Assembly: GCA_050701115.1 (NCBI GenBank) | Contig: JBOHER010000310.1 | Span: 1 to 14,011 of the forward strand | DNA: 14,011 nt | From: JBOHER01 sp050701115 | Lineage (GTDB): Bacteria > Actinomycetota > Actinomycetes > Mycobacteriales > Pseudonocardiaceae | Direction of reading: 5' to 3' | Part shown: positions 1-6,019 of the stretch, one piece after another | Layout: the number at the start of each line of letters is the position of its first letter | Position numbering within the stretch: position 1 is the stretch's first letter | Program-made: the position numbers and the translations under genes | Notes under the pieces: generated by a model | Seen by the model: only the letters and a program-made list of their open reading frames with translations | What the model was told of the DNA's origin: nothing | The model's database searches: none

Positions 1-515
1 GCGGTGGCGTCCCGCCCGGCCAGCCGGGATTCCAAATGGGAATCCAACTCGCGGGCCTGCTCATCCGGCAGCGGCAGCGCGGTGTCACAAATCCGGGAGG
101 CCTTGTAGGCATCCAGCTCGCCGCGCCCCATCGCGGCCAGGGTGCGCGGGAACCGGGCCGTCAGATCCTTGGCGAGGTGCACCTGCTTGTCTCCGGCGTG
201 CTTGGACACCGACCGGGCGAACGCGACCTCGTCCCCGGTGTCACGGTCGTCCCCACGCCGCTGCCGAAGTTCTTCTACGGCTTGGAGCTGTACCGCCTGC
301 ACCCGCGCGACCAGCGCCTGCGACGCGGAGATCAACTCGACCACGTGATCGACACCGAAATGCGCCCAATCCAGCCCCTCCAGACCGAGAATGCCCTCGG
401 GCCGCCAATCGGACTCCGCATCCGCCGACCACATCATCGACAGCACACCCGACACCTCCCCGGCCGCAGTGGTGGTACTCCACTGCGGATCGATGATGTC
501 GAGCTTCGCTATCAC
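1..515 (-). CDS. DUF222 / 13E12-repeat protein (HNH endonuclease family), N-terminal part
   Basis: Partial gene running off the left edge, with about 171 codons visible and no stop. Translating the minus strand from GTG at 515 gives MIAKLDIIDPQWSTT, then the DUF222 core: an acidic/Trp start (WSADAESDW), HVVELISASQALVARVQAVQ, VAFARSVSKHAGDK and LTARFPRTLAAMGRGELDAYKA, ending near LESRLAGRDA. In this family DUF222 is normally followed by a C-terminal HNH nuclease domain, which would lie outside the window. These genes are abundant multicopy elements in mycobacteria, nocardiae and relatives, and their role is poorly known; homing or mobile behaviour is suspected. GTG 515 is chosen because the recognisable protein begins there and a TATTAT box ends 7 nt upstream, as in a leaderless gene. 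An in-frame ATG at 548 would add 11 residues and is the alternative. Another reading frame through the same DNA also stays open but has no family resemblance. Confidence 0.87.
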   Translation of the reverse strand, partial: MIAKLDIIDPQWSTTTAAGEVSGVLSMMWSADAESDWRPEGILGLEGLDWAHFGVDHVVELISASQALVARVQAVQLQAVEELRQRRGDDRDTGDEVAFARSVSKHAGDKQVHLAKDLTARFPRTLAAMGRGELDAYKASRICDTALPLPDEQARELDSHLESRLAGRDAT

Positions 516-522
516 GCCTACG

Positions 523-528
523 ATAATA
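523..528 (-). promoter_or_regulatory. -10 box for the DUF222 gene, leaderless geometry
   Basis: The minus strand reads TGTGGTATTAT: a TATTAT hexamer (5 of 6 to TATAAT) with a TGN extension just before it. It ends 7 nt before the GTG at 515, so the transcript would begin at or next to the start codon. No convincing -35 and no Shine-Dalgarno sequence is visible. Confidence 0.45.
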
Positions 529-681
529 CCACAAAGACTCGAACACATGTACGACATTGAGGTGATCGTAGAGCTCACGGCTAATTCAAGATCATCAATA
601 TCGGTGCGTCGTCGAGGTGGCTGAGAGCATGGAGTGCGTCGAACAGCTTGGGCACCCGGGTTTGCCCTCGCTGTCTTTGGC

Positions 682-835
682 TCAGATCGTGCCCTTCGAC
701 GGCGGCCGCGCCGCTGCCAGCAGATCGACGCCGAACATCGGAGACTCAGCTGGCGATCGCGGTGAAGGAGCGCATTCCCGCCACGACCGCGCACAACGCC
801 GGCACGGCAGGCAACGGGTGCTCCACCCAGCGCGC
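682..835 (-). pseudogene. Relic of an ISAs1-family transposase (N-terminal region, frameshifted)
   Basis: Two adjoining minus-strand frames together resemble the N-terminal domain of ISAs1-family transposases. At 829-749 one frame reads WVEHPLPAVPALCAVV followed by AGMRSFTAIAS, which fits the family pattern (R)GVRHPL..LLALAV.AVLAGARSFTAIGEW; it then hits a TGA. About 10 nt further on the other frame reads FGVDLLAAARPPSKGTI and also stops; the family continues at this point with a LGV...PPSEGTIRR-like stretch. Nothing of the catalytic DDE domain is visible downstream, so this is a short decayed remnant, not an active element. Matching terminal inverted repeats were not recognised with certainty. 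The identification rests on remembered family motifs, and a translated search would settle it. Confidence 0.6.
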
Positions 836-905
836 CTGGCGAGGACGATCTTCGTATCGCACACGTGGTCGATATCGGTGGCATGTGCCACGATGCGGGC
901 ATGGA

Positions 906-1019
906 GGGTTATTCACAATCCAGTCGACAGGGCGGGCCGGAGCTTGCCGAGGCCCGCTCGTGGCGGGTGGATGCGGGTGAGACACGAACGGCGGGTGCAC
1001 CGACGACCGTGCATAACCC
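906..1019. repeat. Inverted repeat GGGTTATTCAC / GTGCATAACCC
   Basis: GGGTTATTCAC at 906-916 is matched in inverted orientation by GTGCATAACCC at 1009-1019 (10 of 11 pairs), with a 92-nt interior. The interior carries a small GC hairpin, GCGGGCC (932-938) against GGCCCGC (951-957). It lies between the transposase relic and the SRPBCC gene. It could be the end of a lost element or a small non-autonomous repeat. Apart from this and the relic, 549-1042 holds nothing recognisable until the promoter at 1030. Confidence 0.35.
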
Positions 1020-1029
1020 GACTTTCGCA

Positions 1030-1035
1030 TAAAAT
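1030..1035 (+). promoter_or_regulatory. -10 box for the SRPBCC gene, leaderless geometry
   Basis: TAAAAT (5 of 6 to TATAAT) ends 7 nt before the ATG at 1043 in a locally AT-rich patch (GCATAAAATAAGACAC). The spacing predicts a transcript starting at the ATG. No Shine-Dalgarno sequence and no clear -35 are present. Confidence 0.55.
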
Positions 1036-1042
1036 AAGACAC

Positions 1043-1441
1043 ATGGTCTCCGAATCACAACACATCAGCACGTCGATCGAGCGAGCTGCGAGCGAGGTTT
1101 ACAACTACGCTTCGAACCCGGCTAACCTGCCCGAATGGGCGGCTGGGCTGGGTTCTTCCGTCGAGCAGATTGGTGGTCAGTGGATCGCGCTCTCGCCTAT
1201 GGGGAAAGTCGTCGTCGATTTCGTCGAGCACAATACCTTCGGGGTGCTCGACCATGAGGTCACGTTGCCGTCGGGTGAGACCGTCTACAACCCGATGCGC
1301 GTCATCCCAGATGGATTGGGCTGTGAGGTCGTGTTCACGCTGCGCCGCGGGGCGGGGATGAGCGACGCGGATTTCCAGCGTGACGCGGACGCGGTCGCTG
1401 CCGACCTCGCCGCGCTGAGGCAGGTGCTTGAGCGCCAGTAG
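1043..1441 (+). CDS. SRPBCC-family protein (polyketide cyclase/START-like fold)
   Basis: The product is 132 aa and begins MVSESQHISTSIERAASEVY. The segment STSIERAASEVYNYASNPANLPEWA is the typical first strand plus V-(Y/F)-x-Y/F-x-(S/A)-(D/N)-P-x-N-x-P-x-W motif of SRPBCC proteins, followed by GGQWIALSPMGKVVVDFVEHN and a C-terminal helix (DADFQRDADAVAADLAALRQVL). This small helix-grip fold forms a hydrophobic pocket; members act as cyclases, dehydratases or carrier/stress proteins, and no substrate can be read from the sequence. The frame stays open upstream to 617, but the upstream part has no family resemblance and runs through the transposase relic. ATG 1043 fits both the fold and the promoter. 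The gene stands alone and converges on the sugar operon, with no visible functional link to its neighbours. Confidence 0.85.
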   Translation: MVSESQHISTSIERAASEVYNYASNPANLPEWAAGLGSSVEQIGGQWIALSPMGKVVVDFVEHNTFGVLDHEVTLPSGETVYNPMRVIPDGLGCEVVFTLRRGAGMSDADFQRDADAVAADLAALRQVLERQ

Positions 1442-1456
1442 CACCTTCACGCTCCT

Positions 1457-1481
1457 GCCTCCCGAAGACGCGGTGGGAGGC
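1457..1481. terminator. Hairpin between converging genes, likely bidirectional terminator
   Basis: GCCTCCC (1457-1463) and GGGAGGC (1475-1481) form a perfect 7-bp GC stem with an 11-nt loop, 16 nt after the SRPBCC stop and 34 nt beyond the stop of the last operon gene. There is no clear U-tract, as is common for actinobacterial terminators. Confidence 0.5.
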
Positions 1482-1514
1482 GATGACCACTATTCAACCC
1501 GGACACCCAACCGC

Positions 1515-2495
1515 TCAGCAGGCCGCGACCGGAGTGACACCGAGCCGCGCCGCCGCGTCCACCTCGGGCGCGTGCGGCGGATCGGCGCCTTCCCTGGTGC
1601 AGGCCAGGCCCGCGGCCACGCAGGCGTAGTCCAGCGCGTCGGCGAGTTCGGCCCCGGTGAGCTCGTCCAGTCGCGGGCGGGCCAGCCGGTTGGTCCGCGC
1701 CAGCCAATGCAGCAACGCCCCGCTGAAACTGTCGCCCGCCCCGACTGTGTCCACAATGGATACCGGGCTGGCCGGTCGGCGGATGATGCCGTTGGCGTGC
1801 ACGCCGACCGCCCCCGCACCGCCAAGGGTGACCACGATGAGCCGGGGGCCCAGTTCCCGGTGCCACCGAACCGCGACCCGCACCGGGTCCTCCCCCGGGC
1901 ACACCCAGCCGAGATCCTCGGTGCTGACCTTGACAATGTCGCTGGTGGCCACCAGCGCTTCCAACCGAGGCAGGTAAGTCTCTCGTGGGCCGATCAAGCC
2001 GGGCCGGATGTTCGGGTCGAAGCTGGTGGTGCGCTGGGCGTGCTGGCGCGCGAACCACGCTGAGAGCGCATCGGCCCCGGCGCCCATCGCCACCGCGAGC
2101 GAGCCGGTGTGCACCGCCTCAATCGTGGCGGGCAGTTCCTCGGGCAACTCGTCCTCGGTCCATGCCCAGTCTGCGGTGTCCGCCACATGGAACCGGTAGC
2201 AAGCGGAGCCGTCTGCGTCGAGACTGACCACGGCGAGGCTGGCCGGCTCGGAGGCCTCCACCGCATAGCTGAGGTCGACCCCGTTGGCGGCCAGATTGGC
2301 CAGCAGGAGATCACCGAAGTGATCATCGCCGAAGCGGCAGGCGAAGGTGACCGGTGTACCCAGCCTGGCGATCGCGATCGCGGTGTTCGCCGGGCTGCCA
2401 CCCGGACACGCGGTTGGCCTGCGGGTGTTCTCGCCGACCATCAGGTCCACCAGTGCCTCGCCCGCGACCATGACCCGCGGCGTCGCGTGCGTCAT
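1515..2495 (-). CDS. PfkB-family sugar kinase (probable fructokinase or KDG kinase)
   Basis: The product is 326 aa, normal for ribokinase/PfkB sugar kinases. It begins MTHATPRVMVAGEALVDLMV. Visible motifs are PGGSPANTAIAIARLG near residues 31-46 (first PfkB signature and sugar-binding loop), FGDDHFGDLL, SFDPNIRP around the middle, and the second signature VDTVGAGDSFSGALL near residue 250, with the catalytic Asp in GAGDSF. It phosphorylates a sugar hydroxyl with ATP in the cytoplasm. GGSPAN and YRFHVADTADW are typical of actinobacterial fructokinase-like proteins, which would feed fructose toward glucose 6-phosphate. Because eda lies immediately upstream, 2-keto-3-deoxygluconate kinase (making KDPG directly) is a real alternative that sequence reading cannot exclude. 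The start ATG overlaps the eda stop as ATGA, with GGGAG 7 nt upstream. It is the last gene of the operon. Confidence 0.88.
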   Translation of the reverse strand: MTHATPRVMVAGEALVDLMVGENTRRPTACPGGSPANTAIAIARLGTPVTFACRFGDDHFGDLLLANLAANGVDLSYAVEASEPASLAVVSLDADGSACYRFHVADTADWAWTEDELPEELPATIEAVHTGSLAVAMGAGADALSAWFARQHAQRTTSFDPNIRPGLIGPRETYLPRLEALVATSDIVKVSTEDLGWVCPGEDPVRVAVRWHRELGPRLIVVTLGGAGAVGVHANGIIRRPASPVSIVDTVGAGDSFSGALLHWLARTNRLARPRLDELTGAELADALDYACVAAGLACTREGADPPHAPEVDAAARLGVTPVAAC

Positions 2496-3160
2496 GGCCT
2501 CGCTCCCAGCGCCGCGGCTTCGGTGGCCAGTTGCGTTATGCGGGTCCAGTCACCGGTCACCACGGCATCGGCCGGCGCAAGCCATGACCCGCCGACGCAA
2601 CCGACATTGGGCAGCGCAAGGTAGTCGGGTGCGGTGATCGGCGTGATGCCGCCGGTGGGACAGAACCGCACATGGGGCAACGGCCCGGCGACCGCCTTGA
2701 GGTAGCAGCGGCCGCCCGCGGCTTCGGCCGGGAAGAACTTCATCTCGGTGACGCCGTGCTCCAGCAGGGCCAGCATCTCCGACACGGTGGAAACGCCGGG
2801 CAGATAAGGCAATCCGGTGTCTGCCATGGCATCGAGCAAGGTGGCGGTGCAGCCCGGGCTGACCAGGAACCGCGCACCCGCGGCGGTGGCGTCGGCGACC
2901 TGGGACCGCGAGGTTAGCGTGCCAGCGCCGACGACCATGTCGGGTACCTCGGCGGCGATGCGCTCCACCGCGGGCAAGGCCGCAGCCGAGCGCAGGGTCA
3001 CCTCGATGACCCCGACGCCGCCGGACAGGAGCGCACGCGCAAGGGGCACCGCGTGGTCGGCGTCATTCAGCACGACAACAGGGATGACGGGGGACAGGTC
3101 GAGCACGCTCGAATCCGGTGCGGATGATCGCGACCTGCCGGCAGTCCTCATGCTGCACAT
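2492..3160 (-). CDS. eda: KDPG aldolase (2-dehydro-3-deoxy-phosphogluconate aldolase)
   Basis: Class I aldolase that cleaves KDPG to pyruvate and glyceraldehyde 3-phosphate, the last step of the Entner-Doudoroff route. The 222-residue product has the expected size and motifs: VIPVVVLNDADHAVPLARAL, the catalytic Glu in GVIEVTLRS, GAGTLTS, LVSPGC, the Schiff-base Lys in EMKFFPAEAAGG, and CPTGGITP for phosphate binding. The start is ambiguous. ATG 3160 has GAGGAG 4 nt upstream and gives MCSMRTAGRSRSS. ATG 3151 overlaps the glk stop as ATGA and coincides with the start codon of a repeat shared with edd. The first is annotated because edd also has a GGAGG 4 nt before its ATG. The open frame continues upstream to 3550, but only inside glk in another frame and without family resemblance. 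The stop overlaps the kinase ATG. Confidence 0.93.
   Translation of the reverse strand: MCSMRTAGRSRSSAPDSSVLDLSPVIPVVVLNDADHAVPLARALLSGGVGVIEVTLRSAAALPAVERIAAEVPDMVVGAGTLTSRSQVADATAAGARFLVSPGCTATLLDAMADTGLPYLPGVSTVSEMLALLEHGVTEMKFFPAEAAGGRCYLKAVAGPLPHVRFCPTGGITPITAPDYLALPNVGCVGGSWLAPADAVVTGDWTRITQLATEAAALGARP
3123..3156. repeat. 34-nt direct repeat, copy at the eda start
   Basis: Matches 5986-6019 at 29 of 34 positions, including a perfect 14-nt run GGCAGTCCTCATGC (3140-3153). On the coding strand it covers ATGAGGACTGCC, then GCAGGTC and ATCATC, encoding MRTAGRSRSS of Eda. It also includes the overlapping stop of glk. Confidence 0.85.
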
Positions 3161-4149
3161 AGTGCTCCTCGCTGTTGGGTCAGCCATGTTGACGCACCGG
3201 CCAGGGCAGGCGTGGGCGCGACGATCACCTCGGTGGCGATGGGGCTGAGATAGTCGATCATGGGCGGTTTCTGCTCGAACCGGGTGCGGAAGTCGGTCTG
3301 CTCGAGGATGTCGACCACCGTGGGCAGAATGCCGCCACCCAGCAGAACACCACCGCGAGCGCCGAAGGTCAGCGCCACGTTGCCCGCGAACGCGCCGAGG
3401 AGTGCGCAGAACATCCAGAGTGCTTCGGTACACGCCGGATCCATGCCGGTGCGTCCGCGCTGACAGATCTCCTCCGAACGCATTGTGCTCGCCGGGGTGC
3501 CGTCGAGCAGGGAGATGCACTGGTGCAGCCGGACGATGCCGGGTCCGCACAACACCGTCTCGGCGCTGACCGCGGGCTGCTGGGTTCGCAGCACGCGCAC
3601 GACGGCGAGTTCGCGGTCGGTTTCAGCGGGGATGGTGACGTGCCCACCTTCGCCGTCGACCGGAACCCATCGGCCGCCCGCGTTCAACAGTCCGGCGACG
3701 CCGAGCCCGGTACCGGGGCCGATTACCGCGATCGGCTCGCCGCGCACCCGGCTTGCCTCGCCGATCCGCAACACGGCATCTCGGGAAAGCCCGGGTACCG
3801 ACATCGCGAGGGCGGTGAAGTCGTTGACCAACTCGAGTTGGTCGAAGCCGAGCCTTCTGCGGCTTTCCGCGATCGAGATGTCCCACGCGGCGTTGGTCAG
3901 CCGGAATCGATCACCCCGGATCGGTCCGGCGACCGCGATGCACGCGGTGCGGGGCAGGGCGGTGTCCGATATGTACTCGAGGTACGCCTCGACGGCCGAC
4001 ACCAGGTCGGGGTGGTAGGCACACCGGAAGATCTTGATCCGGTGCGGTGCGCCGCCGGGTTCGATGACCAGCCCGAAGCGGGCATTCGTCCCGCCGATAT
4101 CGGCTACCAGCCAGGGCTGGTCGGGCGAGGGTTCGGCGAGCACGCTCAT
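3148..4149 (-). CDS. glk: Glucokinase, Glk (PF02685) type rather than ROK type
   Basis: ATP-dependent phosphorylation of glucose to glucose 6-phosphate. The product is 333 aa, close to proteobacterial Glk. Motifs in order: WLVADIGGTNARFGLV (phosphate-binding loop), CIAVAGPIRGDRFRLTNAAW, LELVNDFTALAMS with the catalytic Asp, IAVIGPGTGLGVAGL, VPVDGEGGHVTIP with the sugar-contacting Glu/His, and GVLLGGGILP near the C-terminus. Actinobacteria usually use ROK glucokinases or polyphosphate glucokinase, so this class is atypical and supports foreign ancestry of the operon. ATG 4149 overlaps the edd stop as ATGA and is preceded by CGGAG at 9 nt spacing; the longer frame to 4353 is internal to edd. 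It ends ...LCAA with a stop lying just inside the eda coding start. Confidence 0.93.
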   Translation of the reverse strand: MSVLAEPSPDQPWLVADIGGTNARFGLVIEPGGAPHRIKIFRCAYHPDLVSAVEAYLEYISDTALPRTACIAVAGPIRGDRFRLTNAAWDISIAESRRRLGFDQLELVNDFTALAMSVPGLSRDAVLRIGEASRVRGEPIAVIGPGTGLGVAGLLNAGGRWVPVDGEGGHVTIPAETDRELAVVRVLRTQQPAVSAETVLCGPGIVRLHQCISLLDGTPASTMRSEEICQRGRTGMDPACTEALWMFCALLGAFAGNVALTFGARGGVLLGGGILPTVVDILEQTDFRTRFEQKPPMIDYLSPIATEVIVAPTPALAGASTWLTQQRGALCAA

Positions 4150-6014
4150 GACGCGGCTCCGAGTCCGAACACGGTCGCGCCGCGATCGGCGGGGCCGACG
4201 GCAGCGCGGAATGCCGCGAACAGCTCGCGACCGGTCCCGCTGGTCGATGTCCTGCTCGGGCCTGCGACCGGTCGCCGCGCCAGCTCCGCTTCGTCGACCA
4301 GGACGTCGAGGGTCCCCGCTACCGCGTCGACGACCAGCACGTCGCCGTCGCACACGCGGGCGATGGGTCCGCCCGCTGCCGCTTCGGGGGTCAGGTGGAT
4401 CGCTGCGGGGACCTTGCCCGACGCGCCGGACATCCGGCCGTCGGTGACCAGGGCGACCGCGTGTCCACGATCCTGCAGCACCCCGAGCGCGGGGGTGAGC
4501 TTATGCAGCTCCGGCATGCCGTTCGCGCTCGGACCCTGATAGCGGACCACGGCCACCAGATCGCCATCGAGCTCGCCCGTGTCAAAGGCGGCGAGGAACT
4601 CACTCTGGTCAGCGAACACGCGTGCGGGCGCCCGCACGACCCGATGCTCGGCCCGCACAGCTGACACCTTGATCACCGATGTGCCGAGGTTTCCGGTGAG
4701 CATGCGCAGCCCGCCGTCCGGCGAGAACGGGTCCGAGACGCCGCGCAGCACGGTCTTGTCCAGACTGTCCCGCGGGGCCGGGCGCCAGACCAGCTGGTCA
4801 TCGTCCAGCACGGGCTCATCCCGGTAGGAGGTGGCGAGATCGGTACCCGCGACCGTCCTTGCGTCCGGGTGCAGCAGACCGGCGCCGATCAGTTCGCGGA
4901 TGAGCAAACCCATGCCGCCCGCCGCGTGGAAATGGTTCACATCCGCCTTGCCATTCGGGTAGATCCGGGAGAGCAGCGGCGCGACGGCGGACAACTCGGC
5001 GAAGTCGTCCCAGCGCAGGTCGATCCCTGCCGCGGCGGCGATGGACACCAGGTGCATGGTGTGGTTGGTCGATCCTCCGGTGGCCAGCAGGGCAACGACC
5101 CCGTTGACCACCGCTAGTTCGTCGACCACCTCACCGATCGGCGTGTACTGATCGCCGAGGGCGGTCAGTTCGGTGACTCGGCGCCCGGCCGCCTCGGTGA
5201 GCGCGGTGCGCAGCGGAGTGCCGGGATTGACGAAGCTGGCCCCCGGCAGGTGCAGACCCATCACTTCCATCAACAGCTGATTGGAGTTGGCCGTGCCGTA
5301 GAACGTGCAAGTGCCCGGTCCATGGTACGAAGCGGATTCCGCAGCGAGCAGGTCTTCCCTGTCTACCTTGCCCTCGGCGTGCAGCTGGCGGATCCTGCTC
5401 TTCTCCGCATTCGGCAGGCCGGAGGTCATCGGCCCGGCAGGCACGAGCAACACCGGCAGGTGCCCGAACGACAACGCGCCGGTCACCAGGCCCGGCACGA
5501 TCTTGTCGCAGACCCCGAGCAGCAGTGCGCCGTCGAACATGTCGTGGGACAACGCGATCGCGGTGGACATCGCGATCACATCGCGGCTGAACAGCGAGAG
5601 CTCCATGCCCGCGCGGCCCTGGGTGACGCCGTCACACATCGCGGGCACACCACCGGCGAACTGAGCCACTCCACCCGCTTCGGAGACGGCCCGCTTGAGC
5701 AATCTCGGGAAGCTCTTGAACGGCTGGTGCGCGGAGAGCATGTCGTTGTAGGCCGAGACGATGGCGATGTTGGGCTTGACTCCGCCGCGCAGGGTGAGCT
5801 TGTCCGAAGGGCCACACGCCGCGAAGCCGTGCGCCAGGTTGGCGCAGCCGAGCGAGCCACGCGCAGGCCCTTCGGCGGCGGCCGCCCTGATACCGGCGAG
5901 ATACGCCGACCGGCTCGCTGCGCTGCGCGCGGTGATCCGATCGGTTACCGCTCGGACGACGGGGTGCAGGTCAGTGCTCTGCGTTGATGATTCGGACCTG
6001 CTGGCAGTCCTCAT
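4146..6014 (-). CDS. edd: Phosphogluconate dehydratase
   Basis: Dehydrates 6-phosphogluconate to KDPG, the committing Entner-Doudoroff step, in the cytoplasm. It belongs to the IlvD/Edd family with an oxygen-sensitive Fe-S cluster. The 622-residue product is slightly longer than the usual 600-610, with extra residues at the N-terminus. Motifs: GCANLAHGFAACGP, NIAIVSAYNDMLSAHQPF, the cluster cysteines in VPAMCDGVTQG, LLGVCDKIVPG and GTCTFYGTANSNQ, then ATGGSTNHTMHL and, near the end, LVTDGRMSGASGKVPAAIH. The family-specific segments distinguish it from dihydroxy-acid dehydratase IlvD. ATG 6014 overlaps the zwf stop as ATGA and has GAGGAGG 4 nt upstream. Its first ten residues MRTASRSESS nearly repeat the MRTAGRSRSS of Eda, as part of a 34-nt DNA repeat. 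Confidence 0.95.
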   Translation of the reverse strand: MRTASRSESSTQSTDLHPVVRAVTDRITARSAASRSAYLAGIRAAAAEGPARGSLGCANLAHGFAACGPSDKLTLRGGVKPNIAIVSAYNDMLSAHQPFKSFPRLLKRAVSEAGGVAQFAGGVPAMCDGVTQGRAGMELSLFSRDVIAMSTAIALSHDMFDGALLLGVCDKIVPGLVTGALSFGHLPVLLVPAGPMTSGLPNAEKSRIRQLHAEGKVDREDLLAAESASYHGPGTCTFYGTANSNQLLMEVMGLHLPGASFVNPGTPLRTALTEAAGRRVTELTALGDQYTPIGEVVDELAVVNGVVALLATGGSTNHTMHLVSIAAAAGIDLRWDDFAELSAVAPLLSRIYPNGKADVNHFHAAGGMGLLIRELIGAGLLHPDARTVAGTDLATSYRDEPVLDDDQLVWRPAPRDSLDKTVLRGVSDPFSPDGGLRMLTGNLGTSVIKVSAVRAEHRVVRAPARVFADQSEFLAAFDTGELDGDLVAVVRYQGPSANGMPELHKLTPALGVLQDRGHAVALVTDGRMSGASGKVPAAIHLTPEAAAGGPIARVCDGDVLVVDAVAGTLDVLVDEAELARRPVAGPSRTSTSGTGRELFAAFRAAVGPADRGATVFGLGAAS

Positions 6015-6019
6015 GCGGC
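5986..6019. repeat. 34-nt direct repeat, copy at the edd start
   Basis: Partner of 3123-3156, offset 2863 bp. The ATG of edd (6014) aligns exactly with ATG 3151 of eda, and both copies include the overlapping stop of the preceding gene, which in each case ends in Ala-Ala-stop. Mismatches are three adjacent bases plus two single bases, and the identity stops abruptly on both sides. Confidence 0.85.

Noticed and set aside
36..560. Plus-strand 174-codon open frame over the DUF222 gene
   Set aside because: It is the antisense shadow of a clear DUF222 coding frame on the minus strand and has low-complexity Arg/Gly/Pro composition.
617..1042. In-frame N-terminal extension of the SRPBCC protein (start at 617)
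   Set aside because: The extension is Arg-rich without family resemblance, runs antisense through the transposase relic, and the fold begins just after ATG 1043, which has a -10 box 7 nt away.
746..1042. Minus-strand 98-codon ORF as an intact gene
   Set aside because: Only its last 27 residues resemble a transposase; the rest is non-family sequence and the frame breaks where the family continues.
3161..3550. N-terminal extension of KDPG aldolase to 3550
   Set aside because: It overlaps the end of glk in another frame, would make an abnormally long aldolase, and has no conserved residues.
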